Assembly (NCBI RefSeq): GCF_900086595.1
Contig: NZ_LT575472.1
Span: 396,637 to 460,636 of the forward strand
DNA: 64,000 nucleotides
DNA from: Clostridium nigeriense
GTDB taxonomy: Bacteria > Bacillota > Clostridia > Clostridiales > Clostridiaceae
Direction of reading: 5' to 3'
Positions 27,002-37,684 of the stretch are shown here, one piece after another; position 1 is the stretch's first letter, and each line of letters opens with the position of its first letter. Both the position numbers and the translations under genes were made by a program. Under the pieces are notes generated by a model. It was not told the DNA's origin. It saw nothing but the letters and a program-made list of their open reading frames with translations, and did no database searches.

Positions 27002-27033
27002 TATATCTATCATAGCAACGGAGGTGTAGTGCA

Positions 27034-27318
27034 ATGACAATAACTGATGTAAGAATTAGAAAAATAGCTTCCGATGGAAAAATGAAGGCTATAGTTTCAG
27101 TTACATTTGACAATGAATTTGTAGTTCATGACATTAAGGTAATCGAAGGACAAAATGGACTATTTATAGCCATGCCAAGTAGAAAGACACCAGATGGAGA
27201 GTTTAAGGATATAGCACATCCAATAAACACAGACACTAGAGAAAAAATCCAGGCATCAATCCTAGAAGCTTATGAAAAAGCTAAACTAGAAGATGAATCA
27301 GAAACAGTCGTTGAATAA
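27034..27318 (+). CDS. spoVG: SpoVG, RNA-binding regulator
   Basis: This 94-residue protein matches SpoVG along its length, including the N-terminal TDVRIRKI, the middle [21 protein letters not shown], and [11 protein letters not shown]. SpoVG influences septation at sporulation and gene expression through nucleic-acid binding. GGAGGTG precedes the ATG. It has its own sigma-H promoter and a perfect-palindrome terminator, so it is monocistronic. Confidence 0.96.
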   Translation: MTITDVRIRKIASDGKMKAIVSVTFDNEFVVHDIKVIEGQNGLFIAMPSRKTPDGEFKDIAHPINTDTREKIQASILEAYEKAKLEDESETVVE

Positions 27319-27330
27319 TTTTAGTTAATG

Positions 27331-27362
27331 AAAAATAAAAGGGATATCCCTTTTATTTTTTT
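27331..27362 (+). terminator. Terminator of spoVG
   Basis: This is a perfect 30-nt palindrome centred on GGGATATCCC, with a T run on its 3' side. Confidence 0.9.
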
Positions 27363-27434
27363 GTAATAAATTATTAAGAAAAAGCTCTAGGGCTTAAAAG
27401 TAAAGAATACAGCTTATATAAGGAAGATTTAAGG

Positions 27435-27463
27435 TTGAAATACTTATCTTAATACAATATAAT
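27435..27463 (+). promoter_or_regulatory. Sigma-A promoter of glmU-prs
   Basis: TTGAAA (27435-27440) and TATAAT (27458-27463) are 17 bases apart, about 75 bases upstream of the glmU start. Confidence 0.7.
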
Positions 27464-27538
27464 AGAATAAGATGTTTACGAACGTTTTTAATAAAAAGTA
27501 AAAGTTTGTCCTTAGCATTTATTAGTGAGGTGTATTTT

Positions 27539-28909
27539 ATGTATAAGTGTGCATTGATTTTAGCAGCAGGTCAAGGAACTAGAATTAAATCAAGCTTACC
27601 TAAAGTTTTACATAAGGTTTGTGGTAAAGAAATGGTTAATCATGTTATTGATACAATGAGAAAAGCTAAAATAGATGATATAAATGTAATAATAGGAAAG
27701 GGAGCAGAATTAGTAAAAGAGAGAACTGCTTCAAGAAATATTAGTTATTCATTACAAGAAGAGCAATTAGGTACAGGTCATGCAGTAAAATGTGCAATTG
27801 ATTTTCTAAAAGGTAAAAAAGGTGTTGTAGGTGTATTTGCAGGAGATGCTCCTTTAATTAAGCCTGAGACTATTGAAAAATTATTTGAAACTCATAATGA
27901 AAATAAAAACCATGCTACTTTGTTATCTTCTATAGTTGAGGATCCAACAGGTTATGGGAGAATAGTTAGAGATGGAGAAGAAGTTTTAAAAATAGTTGAA
28001 CACAAAGATTGTACTGAAGAAGAATTAAAAATAAATGAAATGAATGCTGCAATATATTGTTTTGATATTGAAAGCTTATTAAGCTCACTAGAAAAATTAT
28101 CTAATGATAATAAGCAAGGAGAGTATTATTTAACAGATGTTATAGGAATACTTAAGGATGAAGGAAAGAAAGTTGGAGCTTTATCAATAGATTATGAAGA
28201 AACTATAGGAGTTAATTCAAGAGTTCAACTTGCCGAAGCAGAAACTATATTAAGAAAAAGAATAAATAATAAACATATGGAAAATGGAGTTACATTAATT
28301 GATCCAAATTCAACATATATAGGTGATGATGTAGAAATTGGAAGAGATACTGTAATATATCCAGGTAATGTTATAGAGGGAAATAGCAAAATAGGTGAAA
28401 ACGTAGTATTATATCCAAACTCAAGGATATCAAATAGTATGATTTCTAATAATGTAGAAATTCAATCATCTGTAATAATAGATAGTAAAATTGGAGAAGG
28501 AACTACAGTTGGTCCATTTGCATATATAAGACCTGATTCCGTAATTGGAAATAATGCTAGAATAGGAGACTTTGTAGAAATTAAGAAATCTAATATAGGA
28601 AATAATACAAAGGTATCCCATCTAACATATATAGGTGATGCTAATGTTGGTGAAAACTGTAATTTTGGATGTGGAACAGTAGTAGTTAATTATGATGGAA
28701 AGAAAAAGCATATTACAACAATAGGTAATAATAGCTTTATAGGATGTAATACAAATTTAGTATCTCCAGTTACAGTTGAGGATAATACTTACATCGCAGC
28801 AGGTTCTACTATAGTTAATGATGTTAAAGAAGGCGAACTTGCCGTAGCTAGAGCTAGACAAAGAAATATTAAAGGTTGGGTAGATCAAAAAGGTCTTACT
28901 AACAAATAG
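27539..28909 (+). CDS. glmU: Bifunctional GlcNAc-1-P uridyltransferase/GlcN-1-P acetyltransferase
   Basis: This 456-residue enzyme makes UDP-GlcNAc. The N-terminal pyrophosphorylase domain has [20 protein letters not shown] (from residue 7) and GDAPLI. The C-terminal half is a left-handed beta-helix of hexapeptide repeats with the acetyltransferase stretch [13 protein letters not shown]. The ATG at 27539, following GAGGTG, is the true start. An 11-codon upstream extension lacks a ribosome binding site. It is cotranscribed with prs, 48 bases downstream. Confidence 0.96.
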   Translation: MYKCALILAAGQGTRIKSSLPKVLHKVCGKEMVNHVIDTMRKAKIDDINVIIGKGAELVKERTASRNISYSLQEEQLGTGHAVKCAIDFLKGKKGVVGVFAGDAPLIKPETIEKLFETHNENKNHATLLSSIVEDPTGYGRIVRDGEEVLKIVEHKDCTEEELKINEMNAAIYCFDIESLLSSLEKLSNDNKQGEYYLTDVIGILKDEGKKVGALSIDYEETIGVNSRVQLAEAETILRKRINNKHMENGVTLIDPNSTYIGDDVEIGRDTVIYPGNVIEGNSKIGENVVLYPNSRISNSMISNNVEIQSSVIIDSKIGEGTTVGPFAYIRPDSVIGNNARIGDFVEIKKSNIGNNTKVSHLTYIGDANVGENCNFGCGTVVVNYDGKKKHITTIGNNSFIGCNTNLVSPVTVEDNTYIAAGSTIVNDVKEGELAVARARQRNIKGWVDQKGLTNK

Positions 28910-28957
28910 GTATTTAGATAAACAAAAGTTTTTAAAATTTTAAGGAGGTCTTCATTA

Positions 28958-29917
28958 ATGATAACCCATGGAAAAAATATTAAAATATTTACTGGAAACT
29001 CACATCCAGAATTAGCAGAAGAAATTGCAAAAATATTAGGACTACCACTTGGTAAGGCAAAGGTTTCAACTTTTAGCGATGGAGAAATATCTGTAGATAT
29101 AGGAGAAACAGTAAGAGGAGCAGATGTATTCTTAGTTCAATCAACTAGCTCACCAGTTAATAACAACTTAATGGAACTATTAATTATGATAGATGCATTT
29201 AAGAGAGCTTCAGCAGGAAGAGTAACAGTAGTTATGCCTTATTATGGATATGCTAGACAAGACAGAAAGGCTAAATCAAGAGATCCAATTACAGCAAAAT
29301 TAGTAGCAGATCTTTTAACTGCAGCAGGAGCTCATAGAGTATTAACTATGGACTTACATGCAGCTCAAATTCAAGGATACTTTAATATTCCAGTTGACCA
29401 TTTATTAGGTTCACCAATATTAGCTAAGTATTTTGTTGAGAAGGGCTTTGATGAAGATGATGATGTAGTAGTTGTTTCACCTGACTTAGGAAGCGTTACT
29501 AGAGCTAGAAAGTTTGCAGATAGATTACATGCGCCAATAGCTATTATTGATAAGAGAAGACCAAAAGCAAATGTATCAGAAATAATGAATATTATAGGTG
29601 ATATAAAAGGCAAAAGATGTATCCTTATAGATGATATGATAGATACAGCAGGAACTATTGCAAATGCAGCAAATGCATTAAAGGACTTAGGTGCTAAAAA
29701 TGTTTATGCATGTTGTACTCATGGAGTTTTATCAGGTCCAGCATTTGAAAGAATAAATAATTCAGCAATTGAAGAATTAGTTATGTTAAATACTATAAAG
29801 TTACCAGAAAGAGACGGATTAGTTAAATTTAAGGCGTTATCAGTAGCACCTTTATTTGCAGAAGCGATAAAGAGAATTTATGATGATGAACCAATAAGTA
29901 AATTATTTGAAGTTTAA
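28958..29917 (+). CDS. prs: Ribose-phosphate pyrophosphokinase
   Basis: This 319-residue class I PRPP synthetase makes PRPP from ribose 5-phosphate and ATP. It has the N-terminal [10 protein letters not shown], the flexible-loop and metal region [11 protein letters not shown], and the PRPP loop [21 protein letters not shown] precedes the ATG at the right spacing. The glmU-prs order is conserved in Firmicutes and places PRPP supply downstream of purR and spoVG. Confidence 0.97.
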   Translation: MITHGKNIKIFTGNSHPELAEEIAKILGLPLGKAKVSTFSDGEISVDIGETVRGADVFLVQSTSSPVNNNLMELLIMIDAFKRASAGRVTVVMPYYGYARQDRKAKSRDPITAKLVADLLTAAGAHRVLTMDLHAAQIQGYFNIPVDHLLGSPILAKYFVEKGFDEDDDVVVVSPDLGSVTRARKFADRLHAPIAIIDKRRPKANVSEIMNIIGDIKGKRCILIDDMIDTAGTIANAANALKDLGAKNVYACCTHGVLSGPAFERINNSAIEELVMLNTIKLPERDGLVKFKALSVAPLFAEAIKRIYDDEPISKLFEV

Positions 29918-29933
29918 TACATATTAGGATAAA

Positions 29934-29975
29934 AAGCCTCTAAGAAGCACAAACTTTTTAGAGGCTTATTGTTTT
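29934..29975 (+). terminator. Terminator of glmU-prs
   Basis: AAGCCTCTAA pairs with TTAGAGGCTT around a 14-base loop, followed by ATTGTTTTT. Confidence 0.8.
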
Positions 29976-30023
29976 TATTGTAATATAACATAATTAATAA
30001 ATTGTAACAATTATTAATTATTA

Positions 30024-30052
30024 TTTATAATTGTTCTAAAAACAATTATAAA
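30024..30052. promoter_or_regulatory. Perfect inverted repeat before the response regulator
   Basis: TTTATAATTGTT and AACAATTATAAA form exact 12-base inverted halves with a five-base gap, 45 bases before the start codon. No T run follows, so an operator or autoregulatory site is more likely than a terminator. Confidence 0.45.
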
Positions 30053-30096
30053 TCTATGAAATCAATTATAATAAATTTAAGGATGGTGTTATTTTT

Positions 30097-30783
30097 ATGG
30101 ATAATAAATTAGGAAAAGTTTTAATTGTAGATGATGATGAAAATATAAGTGAAGTTATTAATATGTATTTATTAAGTGCAGGCTATGAAGTAAGAAAATG
30201 TTTTAATGGGAAAGATGCATGCAATTTATTTCTAGATTTTAAGCCGGATATAATTTTATTAGATATAATGCTTCCAGGTATGGATGGAATAGAAGTGCTA
30301 AAGTGGGTAAGAAAGAGCAGTGAAATTCCGGTAATAATGTTAACAGCAAAAGGAGATACCTTTGACAAGGTATTGGCATTAGAGCTTGGTGCAGATGATT
30401 ACATAGTAAAACCTTTTGAGCCTAAAGAGCTTTTAGCTAGAGTTAAGGCTGTAATGAGAAGATATAATTACGATGAAAAAGATACAGAGATAATAAATTA
30501 TCCAGACTTAGTCATAGATGCAAATTCTTACAATGTGGTTTATAGAGGGGCAGAAATTAAGATGCCACCAAAGGAATTTGAATTATTACATTACTTAGCA
30601 AGTAATAAGAATAAAGTATTTACTAGAGAGCAATTATTATGTGAAGTTTGGGGATATGATTATCCAGGTGATTCTAGAACAGTAGATGTTCATATAAAAA
30701 GATTAAGAGAAAAAATAAGTGGTGGAGATAATTGGCAAATTGAGACTGTATGGGGTGTTGGATATAAGTTTGAGGTGAAGTAG
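30097..30783 (+). CDS. OmpR/PhoB-family response regulator
   Basis: This 228-residue protein has a receiver domain with the acidic pocket VDDDEN and phospho-acceptor Asp56 in LLDIMLPGMDG, followed by the Thr/Lys switch residues in MLTAKG and VKPFEP. The C-terminal winged helix contains FTREQLLCEVWGYDYPGDSRTVDVH. It directly abuts its histidine kinase gene. The stimulus and regulon are not visible. The downstream HtrA-like gene suggests an envelope-related role. Confidence 0.92.
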   Translation: MDNKLGKVLIVDDDENISEVINMYLLSAGYEVRKCFNGKDACNLFLDFKPDIILLDIMLPGMDGIEVLKWVRKSSEIPVIMLTAKGDTFDKVLALELGADDYIVKPFEPKELLARVKAVMRRYNYDEKDTEIINYPDLVIDANSYNVVYRGAEIKMPPKEFELLHYLASNKNKVFTREQLLCEVWGYDYPGDSRTVDVHIKRLREKISGGDNWQIETVWGVGYKFEVK

Positions 30784-32211
30784 ATGAAGAAGATGAAGAA
30801 GAAAAGTGTAATATACAAGCTTTTAATTACATTTTCATCTATTACTTCAGCGTTTTTAATATTAATAGGAATGCTTTTCTCAACTTGGATAAACAAAGAG
30901 TATCACAATGATAAAAATCAACGAATAAGCAAATATATAAAAATCATAGAAGAATCTACAACAGAGTTTTTAAGTAAAAATAATGAAATAGGCTTTGAAG
31001 ATTTGAAAAATACAATGAAAATAATAAAGGTATCTGTTGGTATGGATTCAATAATTATAGATAGTCAAGGATATGTCTATGCTGTTTCCGATGAGGATTT
31101 ATCATATTTAAAATATACTAAAGTAGATATTCCTAGCTCTGATATGGAGATGTTGAAGTCTGGAAAGATAGTTGAAAAAGAGTTTACTAATAATTTAAAT
31201 AAACAATATAAATCCTATTATAATCCACTATTTAATAATAACAGTTTTAATGGCATTATTATTTTAATAGAAGGGGACAAAGAAGCTGATATATCTAGTT
31301 TGTACACGATGATATGGATAACTGTATTAAGTGCTGTTATTCTTTCTAGCATTGTAGCTTATTATTTTGCTCAAAAAATATTGATAAAGCCTTTATCTGA
31401 AATTAACAATGCAGCTAAAAAGCTTGCAAAGGGAGAAGTGGAAAAAAGGGTTTATATTGACTCGGAAGATGAAATTGGTGAACTTGCAGATTCCTTTAAT
31501 ATAATGGCAGAGTCTTTAGAAAAAGTAGATACAGTAAGAAGAGAATTTATTTCAAATGTTTCTCATGAATTAAGGTCTCCTATAACTTCTATAAAGGGAT
31601 TTATAACAGGGATAATAGATGGTGTTATACCTAAGGATAAAGAAAACTATTATTTAAATATAGTAAATGATGAGGTTGGAAGGCTTTCTAGGCTTGTGAC
31701 AGATTTGTTAGATATATCTTCTATGGAATCAGGGAAATTTAAGTTGAATATTGTGAAAATGGATATTAATGAAATAATAACTTTATGTATATTAAATTTG
31801 GAAGGGAAAATAGAAGAAAGAAAAAGAAAAGTAGAAGTTATTTTTAATGATAATCACGAATACTGTCTTGGAGATAGAGATAGGATAATACAAGTTGTAA
31901 CTAATCTTATGGAGAATGCAATTAAATATGGAGATGAAGGTGGAAAGATACAGGTAGAAACCTATGCTAAGGGGGACTTAGTATATATAAGTATATTTAA
32001 TAGTGGACCTACAATTCCAAAGGAAGATATAAATAAGGTTTGGGAAAGGTTCTATAAAACGGATAAATCTAGAACAAATAAAGTTAGTACAGGGCTAGGA
32101 CTATCAATAGTTAGGTTAATATTAACTCAACATAACCAAGATATTTGGTTTAATAATATTCCAAATAAGGGGGTTAAATTTACTTTTACTTTAAAGAGGG
32201 AGACTAAATAG
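30784..32211 (+). CDS. Membrane sensor histidine kinase
   Basis: This 475-residue kinase has one transmembrane helix near residues 12-33, an extracellular sensor of about 140 residues, and a second helix near 176-197. A HAMP domain follows, then the HisKA motif NVSHELRSPITSIKG with His261. The HATPase domain has NLMENAIKYG and the C-terminal GLGLSIV box. The start is directly after the stop of the response regulator gene, so they form an operon. The sensor domain is not one I recognise. Confidence 0.92.
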   Translation: MKKMKKKSVIYKLLITFSSITSAFLILIGMLFSTWINKEYHNDKNQRISKYIKIIEESTTEFLSKNNEIGFEDLKNTMKIIKVSVGMDSIIIDSQGYVYAVSDEDLSYLKYTKVDIPSSDMEMLKSGKIVEKEFTNNLNKQYKSYYNPLFNNNSFNGIIILIEGDKEADISSLYTMIWITVLSAVILSSIVAYYFAQKILIKPLSEINNAAKKLAKGEVEKRVYIDSEDEIGELADSFNIMAESLEKVDTVRREFISNVSHELRSPITSIKGFITGIIDGVIPKDKENYYLNIVNDEVGRLSRLVTDLLDISSMESGKFKLNIVKMDINEIITLCILNLEGKIEERKRKVEVIFNDNHEYCLGDRDRIIQVVTNLMENAIKYGDEGGKIQVETYAKGDLVYISIFNSGPTIPKEDINKVWERFYKTDKSRTNKVSTGLGLSIVRLILTQHNQDIWFNNIPNKGVKFTFTLKRETK

Positions 32212-32236
32212 GAATAGCTTTGAGGGAGTGTGAAGT

Positions 32237-33379
32237 ATGGGTGAAAGAAAAGAGGGTTCGAATAACAAAGATAGCTTTGCAAAAGATAATCTTCCTTCAA
32301 TACAATTTAAAAGGAAGAAAATGAAATCTAATACTAAGTTGGTTATAAAATCTTTAATATTTTTCTTTATACCTATTATTATAAGTACAGTATTTTCGAG
32401 CCTATTTCTTAATATTAAATATAAAGAAATGGTTGAAAATATGAAGGAAAAGATAGAAAAAGATGATGTGGTTCTAGAATATTCTAGTTTAGTAGATAAA
32501 GTTAGAAATTCATTAGTTACTATAGCTAGTAGTAAAGAAAATTTAAACCAAGGTAAGTATATAGATGGTAATACCACAGGTGTAATAATTGAAAGTGATG
32601 GAAAAATATTAACTAATTACTCTACAATAAAGGATGTAAAAGATATATATGTTAAGCTTCCCTTTGTTGGTTCAGAACCAATAAAAGCAGACATTATAGT
32701 AGCAAATGAGGATGTTGATATAGCAATAATTCAAGTGTACTATGATGAAAAATTAACACCTATTAAGTTTGCATCTAATGATGAGGTAGTAGAGGGTGAA
32801 AGAATAGCTCTTATTAGTAACTCAATAGGAAGTGATTACATAGATAATATAATTCCAGGAGTTATTACTTCTACTAATAGAGAATTAAGCATTCATGATA
32901 AGGATTATGATTTATTAGAAGTTAATACGCCTATCAATATAATGAACACTGGTGGAGTAATAAGTAATATAAAAGGAGAACTTATAGGTTTTGCTAGTAA
33001 GAAGGTAACTGATGATATGAATATAAGTAATTTATATTATGCACTAGATTTAAGCTCTCTAGAGAAAATTATAAATTACACAAATGAAATAAAGAATATT
33101 CTAGGTATTTTAGAAGGTGGCTTTATAGATAATAAGAAAAGCGGGGATAATCTGATGGGATTATATGTAGCTAGAATAAATAATACTTCTGAACTAAATG
33201 AATCTGGATTAAGACCAACAGATATAATATTTGAGATAGATGGAGAAAAAATAAATAGTATAAGTGAAGTTCTCAAAATGCTTAAAAATAAGAAAAATGG
33301 AGATAATATTACTTGTAAGGTAATGAGGGCTGGAAACGTAAAAGAAATAAATATAAAATTAGAAAATATTAACCAATAG
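32237..33379 (+). CDS. Degenerate HtrA-like (S1C) protein with PDZ domain
   Basis: This 380-residue protein has a cytoplasmic N-terminus, a transmembrane helix (about 34-57), a trypsin-like HtrA fold and a C-terminal PDZ domain (about 300-375, with GLYVARINNTSELNESGL). The catalytic triad is broken. The usual histidine is Ser129 in LTNYSTI (family: TNxHV). Asp161 is kept in DVDIAII. The usual GNSGG serine is Thr238 in MNTGGV. It is therefore probably an inactive, membrane-anchored sensor or scaffold. It lies 25 bases after the kinase gene in the same operon. Confidence 0.85.
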   Translation: MGERKEGSNNKDSFAKDNLPSIQFKRKKMKSNTKLVIKSLIFFFIPIIISTVFSSLFLNIKYKEMVENMKEKIEKDDVVLEYSSLVDKVRNSLVTIASSKENLNQGKYIDGNTTGVIIESDGKILTNYSTIKDVKDIYVKLPFVGSEPIKADIIVANEDVDIAIIQVYYDEKLTPIKFASNDEVVEGERIALISNSIGSDYIDNIIPGVITSTNRELSIHDKDYDLLEVNTPINIMNTGGVISNIKGELIGFASKKVTDDMNISNLYYALDLSSLEKIINYTNEIKNILGILEGGFIDNKKSGDNLMGLYVARINNTSELNESGLRPTDIIFEIDGEKINSISEVLKMLKNKKNGDNITCKVMRAGNVKEINIKLENINQ

Positions 33380-33410
33380 CAACCCTATATTAGAGTTGCT
33401 ATTTTTTTTA
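33377..33410 (+). terminator. Terminator of the two-component operon
   Basis: TAGCAAC pairs with GTTGCTA around an 11-base loop and is followed by eight T. It overlaps the HtrA-like gene's stop. Confidence 0.85.
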
Positions 33411-33482
33411 AAAGTCTTTTATTATTGTAAAAAACTAGTATAATAATAAATATGCAAACATTCAATAGGAGGGCAAAGGACT

Positions 33483-34058
33483 ATGTTTTTAATTGTAGGT
33501 CTAGGAAATCCAGGAAAAGAATATGCTGGAACTAGACATAATATAGGTTTTGAAGCTATAGACTATATGTCTAAGAAGTATAATATAGATGTAAATAGGA
33601 CAAAATTTAAAGGGGTATTTGGTGAAGGTTTTATAAATAATAAAAAAGTTGTGTTATTAAAACCAAGTACCTATATGAATTTAAGTGGTGAAAGTATTAG
33701 AGAAGCTATTAATTTTTATAAACTAGAAAGTGAAGAAGTTTTAGTTATATATGATGATGTAAGTCTAGAGGTTGGTAAGATTAGAATTAGAGAAAAAGGA
33801 AGTGCTGGAGGGCATAATGGTATAAAAAGTATAATATCTAATATGAGCACAGATATTTTCCCAAGAATTAAAATAGGGGTAGGACAACCTAAAGGAGACT
33901 TAGTTTCTCATGTGTTAGGTAGATTTAGTCAAGAAGAAATTCAAGATTTAAATGAAGTTATAGAAGCATCTTCTCAGGCTGTTGAAATAATAATAAAAGA
34001 TGGAACAAAAGAAGCTATGAATAAATTAAATGGATTTAAGCTATCAAAAAATGAGTAG
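33483..34058 (+). CDS. pth: Peptidyl-tRNA hydrolase
   Basis: This 191-residue protein recycles peptidyl-tRNA released from stalled ribosomes. It has the family signature [17 protein letters not shown] with catalytic His19, [10 protein letters not shown], and the [21 protein letters not shown] stretch in two parts. The length is usual for bacterial Pth. GGAGGGC precedes the start. The order pth-mfd is conserved in Firmicutes. Confidence 0.96.
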   Translation: MFLIVGLGNPGKEYAGTRHNIGFEAIDYMSKKYNIDVNRTKFKGVFGEGFINNKKVVLLKPSTYMNLSGESIREAINFYKLESEEVLVIYDDVSLEVGKIRIREKGSAGGHNGIKSIISNMSTDIFPRIKIGVGQPKGDLVSHVLGRFSQEEIQDLNEVIEASSQAVEIIIKDGTKEAMNKLNGFKLSKNE

Positions 34059-34076
34059 TAAGGATGGTGTATTTCA

Positions 34077-37000
34077 ATGAGATTAAAGGGGGTATTAGAA
34101 CCCTTAAGGGACAGTTCTACTTTCAATGAGATAATAGCTGATATAAAAGACAAAAAATATCCAATAAATATAAATGGATTATCTGATTCAGGAAAGAGTT
34201 ATGGTATATTTGGAATTTATGAGAGTATAGAGTCATCTATGATTATAGTAACTCATAGTGATATGGAAGCTAAGAATATATACGAGGATTTAAGCTTTTA
34301 TACTAACGATATTTACTACTTTCCCGCTAAGGAAGTAGTTTTTTATAATATAGATGCTATTTCAGGTGATTTAAGATGGGCTAGGTTAAAGGTAATTAAG
34401 GAAATTCTAAGCAGTAATAAGAAAATTATAGTTACTTCTATAGATTCATTAACATCAGTTTATACTCCAAAAAGCTTGTTTGTTGAGTATAACATAATTT
34501 TAAGTGTAGATGATGAAGTTGATTTTAAGGATTTATCTAGAAAACTTTTAGAGTGTGGATATGAAAGAGTAGAGTCAGTAGAAGGAAAAGGAGAGTTTTC
34601 TTTAAGAGGAGGAATATTAGATGTATTCCCACCAACATCAACTTACCCATATAGAATAGAGCTTTTTGGCGATAATATAGATTCAATAAGAACCTTTAAT
34701 ACTGAATCACAAAGAAGTATTGAAAAGGTTGACACTATGGAGATATTTCCTGCTAAGGAGATTATATTAAGTGAAGAAGCTTTAAATAGAGGTAAAGAAA
34801 ATATTTTAAAAGAACTTGAAGAAGTTAAAGCTATTGGCAAATCTGACGATGAAAGAATAGAAAAATTAGAAAGATTAGTAAAGTCAAATATAGAATCTTT
34901 AACTGAAACTCTAACCTTTGAAACTGTAGATAGTTATTTGCCTTATTTTTATGAAAGGCCAGATAGCTTCTTTGACTATGTAAAAAATTATACATATATA
35001 GTAGATGAGGTTAAGAAGTGTGAAGGTAAGCTTGATAGTTGCTATTTTGAATTTAGAGAAAATTATGAAGCTTTTTTACAAAGAGGAGGTATACTACCTT
35101 CTCAAAGCAATCTTTTATTAAATAAAGAAGATTTAATAGAAAAGTTAGAATTGCAAAAAGCTATAACCTTAGATGTTTTTGCAACTAATAGTAAAATATT
35201 AAATCCAATAAAAAGACATTTGCTAACTGGAATAACTTTAAACAGCTATCAAGGACAATTAGATCTTTTAATTGAAGATATTAAAGAAAAAAAAGCAAAT
35301 GGATATAAGACTGTAATATTATCTGGAACCAGGCCAAGAGGTGAAAGGCTAGTTAATACCCTAAGAGATAGAGAAATTGAAAGCGTATATAGGGATGATA
35401 TAAGTACAATAGAATTTGGTGAAGTAGTAATTACTTTTGGTAATTTACTAAAGGGATTTGAATATCCTGATTTAAAGATATGCGTAATTTCGGATAAGGA
35501 TGTCTTTGGTGAAGCTAAGAGAAAGATAGCAAAAAGAAAAACAAATAAAAAAGGTATAGGAAAAATAAAGAGTTTTGCAGAGCTTAAATTAGGAGATTAT
35601 GTAGTCCATGCTAATCATGGTGTAGGAGTATATAAAGGTATAAAGCAAATTGAAGTAGGAGGGCATAAAAGAGATTACTTAGATATAGTTTATGATAAGG
35701 GTGATAAATTATATGTTCCTGTAGATCAATTGGACTTAGTTCAAAAATATATAGGATCAGAAGGGAAAACTCCGAAAGTAAATAAGTTAGGAAGTAATGA
35801 TTGGAATAAAGCTAAAGCAAAGGTTAAGAAGTCTATTAATGAAATTGCACAGGACCTAGTTAAGCTTTATGCTACTAGAGCTACCTTAAGAGGATATAAG
35901 TTTAATAAAGATACAGAGTGGCAAAGACAATTTGAAGATGAGTTCCCATTTGAGGAAACTCCAGACCAATTAACATCACTTGAAGAAATTAAAAAGGATA
36001 TGGAGTCTGATAAGCCTATGGATAGGCTTCTTTGTGGTGATGTGGGGTACGGAAAAACTGAAGTGGCTGTTAGAGCTGCTTTTAAAGCTGTTATGGATGG
36101 AAAACAAGTTGCATTTTTAGTTCCAACTACAATACTTGCAGAGCAACATTATAAGAATATGCTTAAGAGATTTTCAGATTTTCCTGTGAAAATAGATATG
36201 ATTAGTAGATTCAGAAGTGCTAAGGAGCAAAAAGCTACACTTCAGGCTGTAAAGGAAGGTAATGTAGATATATTAATAGGAACTCATAGGTTGGTTTCCA
36301 AAGATATAGTGTTTAAAGATTTAGGATTATTAATAATAGATGAGGAGCAAAGATTTGGGGTAGCTCAAAAGGAAAAGATTAAGAGCTTAAAGAAAAATGT
36401 TGATGTATTAACTTTAAGTGCTACACCTATTCCTAGAACTCTTCATATGTCATTAACTGGAGCTAGAGATATATCTGTAATAGAAACTCCTCCAGAAGAG
36501 AGATATCCTATTCAAACTTATGTAGTAGAGCAAAATGATCAATTAGTAAGAGATGCTATCTTAAGAGAAGTTAATAGAGATGGTCAAGTTTACTATGTTT
36601 ATAATAGAGTAGAAAGCATAGAAGGTATGGCAAAATATTTATCTGATTTAGTTCCAGAATGTAAGGTTGGAATTATTCATGGGCAAATGACAGAAAGACA
36701 GTTAGAAAAAGAAATGGTAAGCTTTATGAATAAGGATTATGATGTTTTAGTATGTACTACTATTATAGAAACTGGAATAGATATTCCTAATGTTAATACT
36801 ATGATTATCCATGATTCAGATAAAATGGGATTATCTCAACTTTATCAATTAAGAGGAAGAGTAGGTAGGTCCAATAGAATAGCTTATGCGTATTTTATGT
36901 ACACCAAAGATAAAGTTTTAACAGAGGTAGCTGAAAAGAGGTTAAAGGCTCTTAAGGATTTCACAGAACTTGGTTCAGGATTTAAAATAGCTATGAGGGA

Positions 37001-37586
37001 CTTAGAAATAAGAGGAGCAGGAAATATGATGGGATCTGCTCAGCATGGTCACATGGCTGCTATAGGTTATGATTTATATTGTAGAATGCTTGAGGATACT
37101 ATAAAAATAATAAAAGGTGAAATTGACAAGGAACCTATAGAAACAACTGTAGACTTAAAGGTAGATGCATATATACCTGGCACTTATATAGAGGATGAAA
37201 TCCAAAAGATAGAAGTTTATAAGAAGATTGCGGCAATAGAAAGCTTAGAGGATTACATGGATATTAAGGCTGAACTTGAAGATAGGTATTCAGAAATACC
37301 AGAACCAGTTTATAACTTAATGGATATAGCTTATATAAAGAGTAGAGCGAAGCTACTTTCCATTGAAGAAATTAAAGAAACTCCAAAAGAAATTAAATTT
37401 ATTTTTGCAGATGGAATCAATAATTTAAATGTAATTTATAAGTATTTATTAGAAAATTATAAAGACAGGGTATTTTTAATGTTTGGGGAAAAGCCATATT
37501 TTGGTATAAGGATATCTGAAATGAAAAAAGAAGGGATACTTGGAGTCTTCAAGGAAATATTGGATGGCTTAACAAAAAATATATAA
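34077..37586 (+). CDS. mfd: Transcription-repair coupling factor
   Basis: This 1169-residue protein has the standard Mfd layout: an N-terminal UvrB-like region, an RNA polymerase interaction domain (about 480-560, ADYVVHANHGVGVYKG-like), and an SF2 translocase domain. The Walker A motif is GDVGYGKTEVAVRAA, the DEEQ box is IIDEEQRFGV, and the helicase motif VI is QLRGRVGRS. It removes RNA polymerase stalled at DNA lesions and recruits UvrA. It starts 18 bases after pth and is probably cotranscribed with it. Confidence 0.96.
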   Translation: MRLKGVLEPLRDSSTFNEIIADIKDKKYPININGLSDSGKSYGIFGIYESIESSMIIVTHSDMEAKNIYEDLSFYTNDIYYFPAKEVVFYNIDAISGDLRWARLKVIKEILSSNKKIIVTSIDSLTSVYTPKSLFVEYNIILSVDDEVDFKDLSRKLLECGYERVESVEGKGEFSLRGGILDVFPPTSTYPYRIELFGDNIDSIRTFNTESQRSIEKVDTMEIFPAKEIILSEEALNRGKENILKELEEVKAIGKSDDERIEKLERLVKSNIESLTETLTFETVDSYLPYFYERPDSFFDYVKNYTYIVDEVKKCEGKLDSCYFEFRENYEAFLQRGGILPSQSNLLLNKEDLIEKLELQKAITLDVFATNSKILNPIKRHLLTGITLNSYQGQLDLLIEDIKEKKANGYKTVILSGTRPRGERLVNTLRDREIESVYRDDISTIEFGEVVITFGNLLKGFEYPDLKICVISDKDVFGEAKRKIAKRKTNKKGIGKIKSFAELKLGDYVVHANHGVGVYKGIKQIEVGGHKRDYLDIVYDKGDKLYVPVDQLDLVQKYIGSEGKTPKVNKLGSNDWNKAKAKVKKSINEIAQDLVKLYATRATLRGYKFNKDTEWQRQFEDEFPFEETPDQLTSLEEIKKDMESDKPMDRLLCGDVGYGKTEVAVRAAFKAVMDGKQVAFLVPTTILAEQHYKNMLKRFSDFPVKIDMISRFRSAKEQKATLQAVKEGNVDILIGTHRLVSKDIVFKDLGLLIIDEEQRFGVAQKEKIKSLKKNVDVLTLSATPIPRTLHMSLTGARDISVIETPPEERYPIQTYVVEQNDQLVRDAILREVNRDGQVYYVYNRVESIEGMAKYLSDLVPECKVGIIHGQMTERQLEKEMVSFMNKDYDVLVCTTIIETGIDIPNVNTMIIHDSDKMGLSQLYQLRGRVGRSNRIAYAYFMYTKDKVLTEVAEKRLKALKDFTELGSGFKIAMRDLEIRGAGNMMGSAQHGHMAAIGYDLYCRMLEDTIKIIKGEIDKEPIETTVDLKVDAYIPGTYIEDEIQKIEVYKKIAAIESLEDYMDIKAELEDRYSEIPEPVYNLMDIAYIKSRAKLLSIEEIKETPKEIKFIFADGINNLNVIYKYLLENYKDRVFLMFGEKPYFGIRISEMKKEGILGVFKEILDGLTKNI

Positions 37587-37684
37587 AGTTAATTTAATAA
37601 ATTGAATAACTGACACAATATTGATATACTATTTGTGTATAATTAAATGGGTTTAACAAATTAAATAGAAATGAGGGAACATCA

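Noticed and set aside
32237-33379. Active HtrA/DegP serine protease
   Set aside because: The His and Ser positions of the triad are occupied by Ser129 and Thr238.
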